Assembly: GCA_034766995.1 (NCBI GenBank)
Contig: CM068322.1
Span: 9,979,310 to 10,043,309, forward strand
DNA: 64,000 nt
Direction of reading: 5' to 3'
Source: Acanthacorydalis orientalis
Lineage: Eukaryota > Arthropoda > Insecta > Megaloptera > Corydalidae
How positions within the stretch are numbered: position 1 is the first letter of the stretch; each line of letters starts with the position of its first letter. The position numbers and the translations under genes are program-made. Under the pieces are notes generated by a model. That model was not told the origin of the DNA and did no database searches. It saw only the letters and a program-made list of their open reading frames with translations. Below are positions 13,489-25,521 of this stretch, piece after piece.

Positions 13489-13545
<57 letters not shown>
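13489..13545. repeat. (CT)n followed by (TA)n
   Basis: About 15 CT units run straight into about 13 TA units. The same compound structure recurs at 14142-14198, and in short form near 30900-30936 and 56978-57000 (CT words leading into TA). Confidence 0.9.
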
Positions 13546-13554
<9 letters not shown>

Positions 13555-13727
13555 AACAACTTATTGTAGAGCACAATTAAATGTATTTAAACTGTTTACA
13601 ATATATTAATTTTTTTAACGTTATATCTATTTAAATATCTTCGTGAGTACAAAAATTCAATAAATACAGAATTGGAGATAAAAATAATTACATAAGACAA
13701 AAAAAAATTACGTCTGCCATCCAAAAA

Positions 13728-13956
13728 GTGTCAAATTTACATCTCACTTATCGGCACAAAATATATAATTTTTGAAGGATATTGCTGTGTATTGATCATT
13801 TTGGATTGTTGCTTATTCACATTTCTATGGTGATGTCATTATCTTCAGAGCACCAGTACAGTATCTGAGTAAAGTACGAATCAAAAATGAACATATTTGA
13901 CCATAAATTTTTTTTTGTATTTTGTAGGATGAAAAAGGAATTCATTTGTGAGAATG
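13728..13956 (+). mobile_element. Palindromic MITE-like element, family 1, copy at 13.7 kb
   Basis: The right end carries the family terminal sequence in reverse orientation (GGAATTCATTTGTGAGAATG, with TATTTTGTAGGATGAAAAA just before it). The middle holds the conserved words GCTTATTCACATTTCTATGG, TGATGTCATTATCTTCAGAG. The left end is diverged. No coding capacity. Confidence 0.65.
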
Positions 13957-14141
13957 ACTTGATTGCATTAACAAATTATCAACGAACATCTCATAAAAGT
14001 TATTAATTATTTAGAAACATTACATTGTGTACTACTATCTTTGTTTTACTTATTAAGATTCTAAAGACAATATTTCTATCAGAAACATATTTTTATTTCT
14101 CTTAATATTTTATTCGAGATTTTTGATCTAAAAGTGTCAGT

Positions 14142-14143
14142 TG

Positions 14144-14198
<55 letters not shown>
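14142..14198. repeat. (CT)n followed by (TA)n
   Basis: A second compound array, built like the one at 13489-13545. CT units with a few T insertions pass into about 12 TA units. Confidence 0.9.
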
Positions 14199-15607
14199 AT
14201 GTCTATAGTTACACATAACATGTTCTGTCGTTGCAAACACTAATGCTTATATTATCTTCGCACTTCATTTTATCATATTCTATAAACCCTACATTCGTTA
14301 AAGCTTCTATAATTGTCATTATCAGATTCCATTTTACTTTTTTGTTCATATTTTTTTCATATATTTACTAAGAATACACAAGCAAAAAGCACAATTAAAA
14401 ACAAGTTACTTTATTGAAAATTGTTATTTTCAAAATACTTCTTTTTGATAAAATACAAAGTTATAAACTTTTTTTATTATTAGAAACACAAATTATATTC
14501 TTTTTCTGAATGATCTTTTAAGTTTCCTCCATTTAATCTATGCTATCAAGTTTATTTTACTTCACCGAAATTATCAGTTTTAGAAAAGAAAAATTTAAAC
14601 ATAAAAGTTAACTTGTAGAATAATTTTAATAACATTTTTACTCAGAATCTAGCAAATCATCATATCATTGTAAACCAATTTATAATTGTAGCAAAATATA
14701 CATTTATTTTTATTACACAATAGTGTATGTTACATTTAATTTTATCCATAAATGAATAAAAATATTTATTCCGGAAATAAAAAGCACTGAATCCTAACCA
14801 TCACCAAACCATTATCGAAAACTCTTTGAAATAGATATGTTTTAGAATTGTCAGTTGTTTGAATGGATGAACATATTACAGTATATTTGTACAGTAATAT
14901 TATAACATAGAAAATAAAACAGTAGGATAAATATATCCACTATACGTATTGTAGTACAGTTTATTCAAAATTAATGAAACATCAAATGTATACAAACTAA
15001 GCAACTTATCGTAACTAAACGATTGACCTGGAAACATTGGGAAAAGATATCACAATTCTAAATTTATCATTGTCACTAAATTTACTTCCACTAATGAATT
15101 TTCAATAATGAATATAAATTTTCCTATACTTAATATATAAAATAACGCTAAATTATAGAAAAGAATCAAATATAATCAACAATCAATTATAGAATATTTC
15201 TAATCAAGAGAAAATATTTTCGATTATATTGCGAGTGAAAAAATCATTTATGAAACCTTTCCGTTATATTTTCTTAATAATAAGACAATTATCGCAAAAA
15301 GAGATCTAAACATAACAAATATATATTAAGAAATTATTAGATTTATGTTACGAACTTATAATTAATATTTTAATTTAAACAAAACGTACACATATTCTTA
15401 CTTAATCCGAAAATTATTATTGAGGTTTATTCATATTATCGATTTATTTATTTGTAGTTAGTATAAAAAAGAATAAAGAATAAAATTTTTTCAAATTTTT
15501 AATATTGTAAGATCAATTTTAAATTTGATTCATTTCAAATCTTCATTAGGATTCAGTAATATACAAAACTATAATAAAAATTACAATTCCAACTTTATAT
15601 TTGAAAG

Positions 15608-15650
<43 letters not shown>

Positions 15651-15810
15651 AATGTGCAATTTAAATTCAGATAATATTTAATGTAGCAATTTTAATTTGT
15701 TCAAAAGCACTACTAAATTGTACGGTGCACTTAATACACAGTGAAAAAATACAAAAAATTAAGACTAATGTATATGACCATTAGAATTATACCGCAAAAG
15801 ACATATATTT
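14199..15810. other. Non-coding AT-rich stretch
   Basis: No gene or recognisable element was seen apart from a (TA)n array at about 15610-15646. Confidence 0.6.
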
Positions 15811-15980
15811 ATATTGTGACATAACAATCATGTACACAAAATGTAAACGTACTCTTGGGGTGTTGAACATGAACCCGCGCCTGTCAACACAGTCTATGCT
15901 TCGACGGTCACGTCGGCATTTTGGTGGCTTCCTTATTCCGTATAGTTATTATGAGCACGTCGTATTTTGTTCTGATACCG

Positions 15981-16070
<90 letters not shown>

Positions 16071-16120
16071 CATATATATTCTATATTTTATAGTAGCCGG
16101 GGATTTAACTTATGTAAAAG
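15811..16120. repeat. GC-richer patch followed by a long (TA)n array
   Basis: 15830-15980 is a GC-richer single-copy-looking patch (CCCGCGCCTGTCAACAC, GACGGTCACGTCGGC) that runs into a nearly pure TA array at 15981-16080. It ends at TAGTAGCCGGGGATTTAAC. The two open frames crossing it are mostly translated TA repeat (Ile-Tyr) and are not genes. The GC-rich part might be a regulatory element. Confidence 0.5.
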
Positions 16121-16436
16121 ATACATATAGGTTAAAAAAATTATTTATGACATATAAACTACTTTTTTTTCATAACATTTTAAAGGTATTAAATTAATCA
16201 GTTATCATTAAAAACGAATTTAAAATAAATGTATAAATATGACTGTTCCAAATTAGTAGATAAAAAATTTTACATTAAAAATAATTTACATTTTTATTAA
16301 AAATTGATTAAATTTTACTAATTATTATTGTCATGTTATTTTATTAATTTAAAATCTATGCTTAAGAGTTTTTCAAAAGTATTATACGAAATTTTCAAAA
16401 AGTAAAGTACATTGTTTATGTGTAATAAATAATGTA

Positions 16437-17326
16437 CCTTCATTAAAAAGTTTCAGAATTTTTTAAATAAAACGTAAAATATTTGAATATTCATCAAAAT
16501 TTATTTTTCGCCTTCCAAATATTGTCTATCGGTTACAATAAGTCTTATGCCAACACTCCAACCAAACGTCGATACTCATACATCGTTCGTAGTCGATTGA
16601 TGGTATTTTCCTCATCTCGTCCAGCAAATTTTTCTTAATGTCTCCAACCGAGTCAAAACGGCATCCTCGCATCGGCTATTTGAATTTGTGGAAAAAAAAT
16701 GTCACACGGGACTTGATTATGCGAATAAGGTGAGGGATGGTGTTGGTCGAGTTTTTAGTCAAAAAATTGCAAATAAGCATTGAAGTGTGAGCCGGCGCAT
16801 TATCGTCATGTAAAATCAAAGAGTTGTTTACACACAATTCCGGTCGATATCTGCGGATCGCTTCACGCAAACGCCTCATAACACCTAAGTAATATTCCTT
16901 ATTGACTTGTTGACCTTTTAGAATAAAATCTTTGTGAACCACACCACGATAATCAAAGAAAACAGTCAAAAGAACCTTGATCTTTGACCGGCTTTGGCGC
17001 TCTTTTTTCGGTCTCGGTTCGCCTTTATCACACCATCCAGATGATTGCTACTTTATTTCGACATCAAATCCGTACACCCAAGTCTCATCCCCAGTTATGA
17101 TGCTTTTTATAAACGTGGGATCTTTAGATGTTTCAGATATCATCTCGGAGGTAACATCTTTATAGCGTTTTTTTTGTTCAAAATTAGCGTTTTTGACACG
17201 AGTTTCGCTGCGACACATTTCAGGTGCAAAGTATCAGTCAAAATGCTTTGTCAAAATCCATACGACATGTCGTTGGGTTTGTGCGGTTCTTTTAAAATAG
17301 AAATTTCTGAAACTTTCTGATCAGGG
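16437..17326 (-). mobile_element. Mariner transposon C, internally deleted
   Basis: The left end, after a flanking TA (16435-16436), reads CCTTCATTAAAAAGTTTCAG. The right end reads CTGAAACTTTCTGATCAGGG before a flanking TA (17327-17328). These are inverted repeats of the mariner type. The length is 890 bp against the usual 1.3 kb, because most of the N-terminal half of the transposase gene is missing. The remnant is transcribed toward lower coordinates. Confidence 0.9.
16640..17200 (-). pseudogene. Mariner transposase C-terminal half (element C)
   Basis: The minus strand encodes a ThrGlyAspGlu-type first motif (ITGDETWVYGFDVEIK), then an in-frame TAG. After it come EPRPKKERQSRSKIKVLL, TVFFDYRGVVHKDF, NKEYYLGVMRRLREAIRRY and the second motif HDDNAPAHTS. 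A one-base frameshift then moves the usual PYSPDLAP-like third motif out of frame. In the shifted frame PYSHNQVPCDIFFPQ can be read, where the expected Asp of the PD pair is replaced but the CD remains. The N-terminal DNA-binding domain is mostly deleted, with only a fragment resembling AAKLVSK and FEQKKR upstream. The gene is dead. Confidence 0.85.
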
Positions 17327-17328
17327 TA

Positions 17329-19320
17329 GTATATCACAAAAATATTATTCGTTCACAAAAAATCATTCAATAAAATTTAAACACGAAATTTTAAAATAGG
17401 ATGACAAGTTTTGCAAATATGTATATAAAGTTTGTAATTTATCTTGAAAATCATAATTTCTAAAATTATAATATTATATACTTGCAATCCTGTTGATGAG
17501 TCATCCTTTTAGTCATCGCTTTTTTGTATTAGTTTATTTTCTATCTCTTACTGATAGTTGTAGCAGCTAGTTAGAGTTATCTTAAATATATCTGAAAATG
17601 GTTTACTCGCTTAACTATTAACAGAAAACAAATAGTTATATGATTCTAAAACAACGAATTCCACCTAAATAATAAAATAATTTCGATTGGAATGTGCATT
17701 TTTTATATTTTTATAACTAAATATACACCTTTAGTTTTAATATAAAATATTTATCATCATTTATTTATAATATTTATCACCAATATTTAACTTAAGTATA
17801 CATATATATATATATATATATATAATGTGTGTAACGAGAATTTTTCTAAAATAATAAGAATTTTCAATGTATCTTGAAATTTATTTATAAAAAGTATTGT
17901 TATTTGTCTCTGCTTGCATTTTTAAAATATTAGCTTTTTAATAATCAATTATAATTGATCCTGATTTCTAATGACAATTAATCCTGAATTCCACTAGTAA
18001 TAAAGTCCAAAGAATACAACACTAAAAAAGATAAGGAGAAATATAAATAAATAACTATCTGAACAAATGATTCACAGTCATTTTAAGCTCTTGAAATTCA
18101 CAATTAATTATTTACCTTTGATTCGGTTTAAATATTATTTTCTTATATATTTATTAATTTAATACATTGACAAATTGAAATCAAGGGCTAGTTTTTTTTT
18201 AAATATTATTCGATCCAAAACAATCATAACATCTTATCCTGTAATAGTTTCAAGAATAATGTACAAAAAAGTTCCGTAAAAATCAAATCTAAAAATGTTA
18301 CAGTTCAATTTGAAATATTTAAAACATGTTTTGGCTAAAATAATTTGAATGAGTCAATCATTATACGATAAAATAAAAATGTATGTACTAACAACTATAT
18401 ATATATTGAATCATTGCTTCAAAAATGATGTTTCTTTATTCTCATTCTCATCATGTTCATTTTTTCATCCTTCAAAAAAGTATATTTTTTTCAGATAATT
18501 ATTCTTAGTACTGTGCTATCTATGAATAAAAGTCATACATTCTCACACCATAAAACTCGTACACTATCATTATGTATTTGACCCTATAAGACATTCTTTG
18601 TATCCAACTCGATAGTGTTTTCTTGATAAGAAAGCTAGACCTATAAAACTTACTTTCATACGAAAACTATAATCTTATTTTCATATTTATTAGATTTTTC
18701 CGATTCCGATTATGTATTTGTCTTTAAATATGTATTTATAATCGCTATTTTTAAAGATTGTGTATACATCAGAAAAAAATCGATTTTTATTATACTCGTA
18801 ATGATTTTTTTTCTGATTCGTTTAACCACTTTTCTCTTCTATTTTTACTATAATTAATGTAATAAATATTTTTTATAATGTTTTCTATAGTTTTATTATT
18901 AAAATAGTTTTATTATTAAAATAGTTTTATTATTAATCATTAGCTTTTTCATAAATATTTTCTTTGTCGCTAATTTTTTATTTTCGGATGTTTATATTTC
19001 TTTAAATTAACTTTTTATCTAATAAAATAGACAGTTGTAAATGAGTAAAGTGTAAATAATGGAATTTTCTCTTGCATACTTCACATTCTTGTGCTGTAAA
19101 TTATCCGTGTCATAAAGCATATTTTATGCATAACATTTTAAGTATGCTCTTGCTTTTCATCAACAATGAACTGCACAATAAATTACAATGTTTTCTTGTC
19201 ATAAAATATATTTGTTATTTTTGTTGTTTATAAATATTAAAAAATAATACAGATTTTTCTGTACTTTAGCCCTTTTAGCATAATGAGTTCGTTATTAAAA
19301 TTTTCATAAACAGTAACCAA
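17329..19320. other. Non-coding AT-rich stretch
   Basis: No gene was seen. It contains a (TA)n array at about 17799-17824 and the small tandem repeat at 18889-18936. Confidence 0.6.
18889..18936. repeat. Short tandem repeat, three units of 17 bases
   Basis: The unit TAGTTTTATTATTAAAA is repeated about three times, the last copy being imperfect. Confidence 0.85.
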
Positions 19321-19324
19321 AGAT

Positions 19325-19475
19325 GAATTATCAATTATTGGACATTTTCATCGCAATTTCTGTATCCTACCACTTGGAGAATAATGGAATTGACATCAAA
19401 ATGTATATAAAAAAATCAAATATTTTCAACAATCAACTATTGATTATTTTTGATCAAAAAATGTGTTTAAGGTTA
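19325..19475 (+). mobile_element. Palindromic MITE-like element, family 1, half copy at 19.3 kb
   Basis: Conserved family words can be followed: GACATTTTCATCGCAATTTC, TGACATCAAAATGTATATAA, ATTTTTGATCAAAAAATGTG. The terminal TTCATTTGTGAAA is not preserved, so the limits are approximate. Confidence 0.4.
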
Positions 19476-19479
19476 GTGA

Positions 19480-19863
19480 TATAAGGGAAAATTTTATTTA
19501 ACACCAGTTATAAAGACTTTAGACAATATGCTAACCACCTTATATTTTGTGAAGAAAGTATCTTTTAGAGATTTGTTATATATTGTTCGACCTTTTTTAA
19601 GTATATTATAGACAATTCTCAATCTCTAATATAAAATTGATTTCGGTATGTCTAAATCAAATGAAATTGTATTTATTGGGATTTATTTTTTACAAGATTA
19701 CAAGAATGTACCGAAATGGTGCTCATCTATCAAACGTTATTTTTAAAAAATTAAATGACCCGATATACATAAGAAGAATATGTAAACAAATGTTTGTAAA
19801 AATAAAAATTAATTTAATTTTTGTATTTAAAATGTTTTCATTCGTCTCGTGCACACACATACG

Positions 19864-19915
<52 letters not shown>

Positions 19916-20030
19916 TATCTATTAAATCAAACGTTTCAAGTAAAACATTTATAACAAAATAATATACAATAAAAAATAACTTATTGTGTCTCGCCATCTA
20001 TTCTTTTATATTTAATATTTTAGTCAATTT

Positions 20031-20078
<48 letters not shown>

Positions 20079-20099
20079 ATATATATATATATATATATA

Positions 20100-20149
<50 letters not shown>

Positions 20150-20422
20150 ATAAATATATTAGTGAATGCTTTCCATAATTGAATCAACAATGTCAGTGGT
20201 GCAATCTCCATTGTCATATACAGGAAGTAATCGTTTAGATAATTAAAAAGTTCATATGGTAACAGTATGCTAGCATACATATGAATATTTAAAATGCTCT
20301 TATGTAGGCATATCGCTGTGCGTTAAAATGTTCCACTCGGAACATTTATATGTTGTTACAAATGAATTATAGCGAAGGTAACGGAAGTATGTGTCAGTAT
20401 AAGAATATAACTAAATAACTTT

Positions 20423-20490
<68 letters not shown>

Positions 20491-20591
20491 CTCATATATA
20501 CAAACACTGTCATCCAAATGAAACACAACAATTTTTTTGTCTGAAAATAAAAATAAATAATATAAAAAAGTCATATTACTTATAAATGTGT

Positions 20592-20622
<31 letters not shown>

Positions 20623-21407
20623 CAATAACTTTTTTTTAAAATGTATTAATATTTTTTATTAAAGAGTATTAACTTTTAATAATTCATGAATAAAAGTAAA
20701 AAAAATCAATGCTCTATAAAAAGAAAATTAAAACATCTTATTCTCACAAATTAAACAAATCAGTAATGTAATGTCTTTTATTTATCTTTTTTAAATTGCT
20801 GCTAGGTGATCAGACAAGAAATCATTCAATATGACAAATCACTGTCATATAAATTATAATTACCTATGATCAAACTTGTCTGACATGTTTAATAATTGAT
20901 TAATTCAAAAGTTCTTTCAGTTTAAACATCTCAATTATACTTTATATCAATTTACTATATTTTTAGTAATACCGAATTATTCGAATAAAATAAATATAAA
21001 TATAATAATAAATATAAATATAAATATAAATATAATATAAAATATAATTTCGAATAAAATGCACATCCATTAGAATATGTATATATATATATATACTAGT
21101 TATGACGTATTTTAAACGATTATTGTATTACATTAATTAATCATCGTTCTAAATAATTGATGTAGAATAGCTTGGCATGAATATCAAAGTTATAATAGAG
21201 TACATGCCGCTGGTGCAGCTTAAAGTCGTTTAGCTAAGATGTACGTCCTTCCAGTTTAATGTTAAGGAGTTGTAAGTTGTGGGATGATAGTGATATTTCA
21301 AACTTCTATATTAAGGATACAATTACAGTGTCGAAAATTTGTTACTTCAAACATCAGTACTTGTTTACTGACTTGTATTTATTGTAGGAAAATTTAAGTA
21401 GAATGGA

Positions 21408-21486
<79 letters not shown>

Positions 21487-22147
21487 TACAGTACGTTTTT
21501 ATTCGTTTTACTGAAGTATATTACTTTTAACTTGAAAATAGTATTACAAAACTTTATTCCATATGTATGTTAGACATTTTTGTCTATTTTCTAATACAAA
21601 GTACACTACATTAACAGTTAAAATTATTTTCTTCAAAAAAATATAAATTTTTCAGATGACAGTTATGAAGATTTTAACCATTAATTTTACAATTATAATA
21701 ATTTACCTTATGATACCGGTTATTATAGTATTTATGTTTAATATAAATTTATTTTAACCATGGTTACTCGATTAAAAAAATTTTTTTTCAAATAATTTCA
21801 ATAGTTCTATTTTTTTAAGTAAAATAACACAAAGTTCGCTATTATAAATAACTTAAAAAAATAAATCTTTAAAAATTTACATATAAATACATAAAGTTGA
21901 ACAATTGTACAATTTATATTATTTTTAATTAGAAATCAAATTGACATTCGTAACTGAAAATTAATAATAATTATATATTTCGATTAAAGTTTTAATATTA
22001 AATTATGTTTCCCATTTGATGACTTATTATTTAATTTTCTCAAATTGTAAATATATTTCATAGATTATTACTGTATCAAAGTACGAGTATATAACAATAT
22101 ATCTTATTAAAAAGTATTAATCATAATTATTTCCATTAATATATATA
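19480..22147. other. Non-coding AT-rich stretch with several long (TA)n arrays
   Basis: (TA)n arrays lie at about 19871-19911, 20034-20148 (broken by ATACAATAT and TACGATAT), 20428-20488, 20592-20621 and 21412-21489. The AT-rich tandem-like block AAATATAAATATAAAT lies at about 20991-21045. The open frames here are translated TA repeat. A GC-richer patch at 21175-21300 shows no coding sense. Confidence 0.65.
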
Positions 22148-22300
22148 TTGGGTTGGTTGCACAAGTCGTAGCTTTTTTATGAAATTTAAAATTTATTTTT
22201 TAAATAAACAAAATACATAAACTAATCAATAATATATTCTCCTCCATTGTTCACCACCAATATTATTCATTACCAATGCGTATTTTAGTAGTGATACAGA
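22148..22300 (-). mobile_element. Mariner terminal fragment
   Basis: TA is followed by TTGGGTTGGTTGCACAAGTC, a typical mariner inverted-repeat end. The following bases read on the minus strand as the decayed last codons and 3' tail of a mariner transposase (a GGAGAATATATTATTGATTA-like tail). The other end is missing and the fragment runs into a half copy of MITE family 1. Confidence 0.6.
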
Positions 22301-22450
22301 TTTTTATGTATCTTAGAATTCTAATGATGATGGCATCGCCATTAAAATGTGCATAAATAACCAAAAATTATCTATAATCATTTGTTAACCATTTTTTATT
22401 GGAAAAATGTTTGTGGTTTGTAGTATGGGTGGAAAAATTATTTGTGCTAG
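22300..22450 (+). mobile_element. Palindromic MITE-like element, family 1, half copy at 22.3 kb
   Basis: The core GATGATGGCATCGCCATTAA is followed by AATGTGCATAAATAAC, TTTGTTAACCATTTTTTATTG, AAATGTTTGTGGTTTGTAGT and ATTATTTGTGCT. The left half is absent. Confidence 0.6.
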
Positions 22451-22639
22451 ATAAATTTTTATGTAAACGAGTTTAAACAATACTTTAAAAAGTTTTTCAC
22501 TAATTTGTAACTAAACAAAAGTATCCTGAAAGTTTATTATAGACATGGATTTAATATTGCGTCATTTCCTAATATGTATATTAAAAAATGATTTACTCAA
22601 TTTCATAAAAATTCGTATTATCGCTCCACATCATGGTGT

Positions 22640-22840
22640 AGTTTAACAAAAGGGTGTCCGAATGTAGTTAGAGGTATATCAGAGAAAGGCGAGTAAAATC
22701 CATTAGCGTAATTAGCAACGTGCAGTAAGTTCAGCAGACGACACATAATCAGGTGCACCGCCCCCTTCATGCATGCTTAAAATAGACTGCGCTCAACTAA
22801 ACGAAATTTTTATCAGAGGGCTGTTTTATATCTTGCATGT
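22640..22840. promoter_or_regulatory. GC-richer single-copy patch
   Basis: This patch is markedly less AT-rich than its neighbours (AGGTGCACCGCCCCCTTCAT at its centre, plus CAGCAGACGACAC). It has no open frame, no repeat similarity in the window and no splice-flanked exon. It may be a conserved regulatory element of the downstream gene, judged from composition only. Confidence 0.25.
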
Positions 22841-23615
22841 ATGGTTTTAAAACTGACAGGGATGAATAGAGTAAATTATATGATATGGATAAATAATGGA
22901 CATACAGTGTTTTGCTTGTTTTAATTAATGAATAATGTTTTTTGTATATAAACGTGTGCAATAAAAAAGTTAATTAGTTTAGCATGATCATTACTATTAA
23001 TTTTGTCGAAAAATTCATATACTCAGAACTAGTTTTAAGAAATATATTGTTCAGTAATGTAATGGAATTTTATTTAAAACAACTCACAGCATCAAATATA
23101 TTTTTCATTTTACGTCATATTATTATTAAAATACATTTTTTAATTTTTATAGTTTCTTTGATAATAATAACAAATCTATTGAATAATTTTTATAGTTTGT
23201 GTGAATATAGTATAAACGTTCAAATTTTCATTTTTTGAAAACATCCATTAATACACTTTATAGGTTTGTGTATACTTGGAGATTTGAAGAAAATATTTTA
23301 AAATCAGTTTACATATGCTCATTATTTAATGTATTATTTTTAAATTGTTGAAGTAATAAAAATTAAAATTCATTTTAAAAGTCATCGTTTAAGAAATATC
23401 AACTTCATCATAATATAATTAGAGCAGCAAAACCATTGACCAGTTATTAAAAAAAATTATAACTTTATTCTTAACTAATATTTTTCCTCATAACTCTTAC
23501 CTGATCTAATAAATATTAATTGAAATAATATAAATATATTATTTTGTCTTGCGTATAGTTCAAATTTATTATCTTGATATTTTCACGATGCAGTTTTGGT
23601 ACTGTGGTTTGTATT

Positions 23616-23765
23616 CACTTTCACAAATAAATTATTCAATTAAATAATCAATTTCTGATTGGAAATATTTAATAGATGATCGTTGATCATTTTTGTTATT
23701 GATTATACACATTTTTATGACAATGATGCTATATGATTCTCAAGACGCTAAAGTACAAAAAATCT
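23616..23765 (+). mobile_element. Palindromic MITE-like element, family 1, left half at 23.6 kb
   Basis: It starts with the family terminus CACTTTCACAAATAAATTAT, continues with GATTATACACATTTTTATGA and CAATGATGCTATATGATTCT, and ends near CGCTAAAGTACAAA. The right half is missing or too diverged. Confidence 0.6.
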
Positions 23766-24376
23766 TTTAAAAAATGTCAATTTTACAACAAACTGAATTA
23801 ACTTTTTAGTGATAGTAATATGGGCGTTGTCTGAACTTAGGGAAATTCCAAATTTTATGGCTTATGTCATTTTATGCACAATGAATATGTATTGGGCAGA
23901 CTAGCTTTACCCATAGTTGTTCTCAAGTAGTGCTTGTGTGAGCATGTATACAATTTTAAATATATTTGGGCTTTTTTTTAGATTATAAGATTTGAAGATA
24001 AAATAATACTATTTTAAAATAAGTACAAAATATAACAAAAATCAAAAAGGAAAATAAAAAAGTTTTCCTCGCCATTAAACCAAAAGATCAATATATATAT
24101 ATATATATACTAAAATATATGAAAATTGTAAAGTGAGTGGCGATTTCAAAAATAGTTTTGAATATATTAACGATAATTAAACTATTCCTGAATATCTATT
24201 CTTATAAGTGTAAAAAAAATTGACACAGGAGTAAATAAAAGGGTGAAAAATGTATGTAAAAATGTTCATTCGTGAATGAATTTCAATTTTACTATAATGG
24301 ATAAATAATAATTCTAAAATACATCTTTTTAGTTGAAAGAAATATGACTCTAATTATTTTTTTAATAGTTTTCAAT

Positions 24377-24594
24377 CACTTTCACAAATGAATTCTTTTC
24401 ATACCACAAACCACAAAAAAATATCTTGATCAAAAATATTCAATAAATCATTAATAATCATTTTTTGTGCTTGCTTATGTAAATTTCTATGGCGATTCCA
24501 TCATCATCAGAGCGTTAAAGTTCCAACAAATATTTACGATTTTTTAATTTTTTTATGATTTGTAAAGTGAAAAAAATAATTCATTTGCAGTGGA
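24377..24594 (+). mobile_element. Palindromic MITE-like element, family 1, complete copy at 24.4 kb
   Basis: The left terminus is CACTTTCACAAATGAATTCT with TACCACAAACCAC behind it. The right terminus, read in reverse complement, is CCACTGCAAATGAATTATTT followed by TTTACAAATCATAAA. The centre carries GCTTATGTAAATTTCTATGG, then CGATTCCATCATCATCAGAG. The element is about 218 bp with no coding capacity. This is one of the best-preserved copies. Confidence 0.75.
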
Positions 24595-24853
24595 AGTAAA
24601 AAATTATTATCAAAAAAAAAAAAAAAAAACAAAACCTCTAAGACAACATATTCTAATTACAAAATAGCACAATTATTAAAAATTAACTGAGATTTGTACA
24701 TTGTAATATTTTTATATCCATTCAGAATATTATTCATTCTACACAGATTTATTTTATCTTAAGTAATATTTAAAGCAATTGAAACCTTTTATCGTCTCAT
24801 TCTCTCGTTTTAAGAATTAATGAATAATAATATACTAATAATATGAGCATACA

Positions 24854-24907
<54 letters not shown>

Positions 24908-24926
24908 CGATTCAAATTAATAATAG

Positions 24927-25002
<76 letters not shown>

Positions 25003-25284
25003 AATGTCTGTATGTACAGATCATAAATAAGATTACTAAAACTACTCTTTTACATTTAAATAAAACTGAATATTTAAAATGCACTACTATATGTAAGTAT
25101 TATATTGGTATTATTAATTTTTTGTATGAAAAACTATCTTGTACTTCAGTTTCTTATATATAAAAACAGACTATGCATATAAATATAAAACATGCACATA
25201 AGTATTGATATGTACATATAAACATCGAATAAGAAACATAGAAAATTCATATACCGTACGTAAATATTATTAGACACAATTCAA

Positions 25285-25521
25285 TATATTCAAAGCGCGC
25301 TACACGGAGAACACGTAAGGAAGAAAAAACTCCAGCTGAAAACAACTTTTCCATATCGTTTACACACCTACCCGTAAATCTGCACAGACACAAATGCATT
25401 ACACATTCACACGTACAACAAACTCAAGAAAACTTTATATAGCTCACGAAATATAATATCATACATCTCTAATCTCAACTTACTACCTACATTCAGCCGG
25501 TGGCGATTCAACATCCGGAAG
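25285..25521 (+). promoter_or_regulatory. Candidate non-coding 5' exon or promoter region
   Basis: GC-richer sequence (AAGCGCGCTACACGGAGAAC to GCCGGTGGCGATTCAACATC) ends at a good donor, CCGGAAG followed by GTAAAA (GT at 25522-25523). The next plausible acceptor on this strand that leads into coding sequence is at 31692-31693, before the ATG-containing exon of the Schip1-like gene. The only ATG-led frame inside is short and closes. A 5' untranslated exon is therefore a reasonable inference, but nothing proves transcription. Confidence 0.3.

Larger units (their letters stand above)
22841..25284. other. Non-coding AT-rich stretch
   Basis: No gene was seen. The 84-codon open frame at 22984-23238 is a low-complexity hydrophobic AT-rich translation without recognisable similarity. 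(TA)n arrays lie at 24090-24110, 24857-24904 and 24929-24993. Two copies of MITE family 1 are annotated separately. Confidence 0.6.

Noticed and set aside
15830..16130. Open frames of 87 and 69 codons
   Set aside because: Most of each is translated (TA)n, giving Ile-Tyr repeats. The same holds for many frames next to TA arrays.
16977..17320. Plus-strand frames of 62 and 91 codons in mariner C
   Set aside because: They lie opposite the recognisable minus-strand transposase remnant.
22984..23238. 84-codon hydrophobic open frame
   Set aside because: Rich in Ile, Phe and Asn as expected from AT-rich noise, with no recognisable domain and no splice signals.
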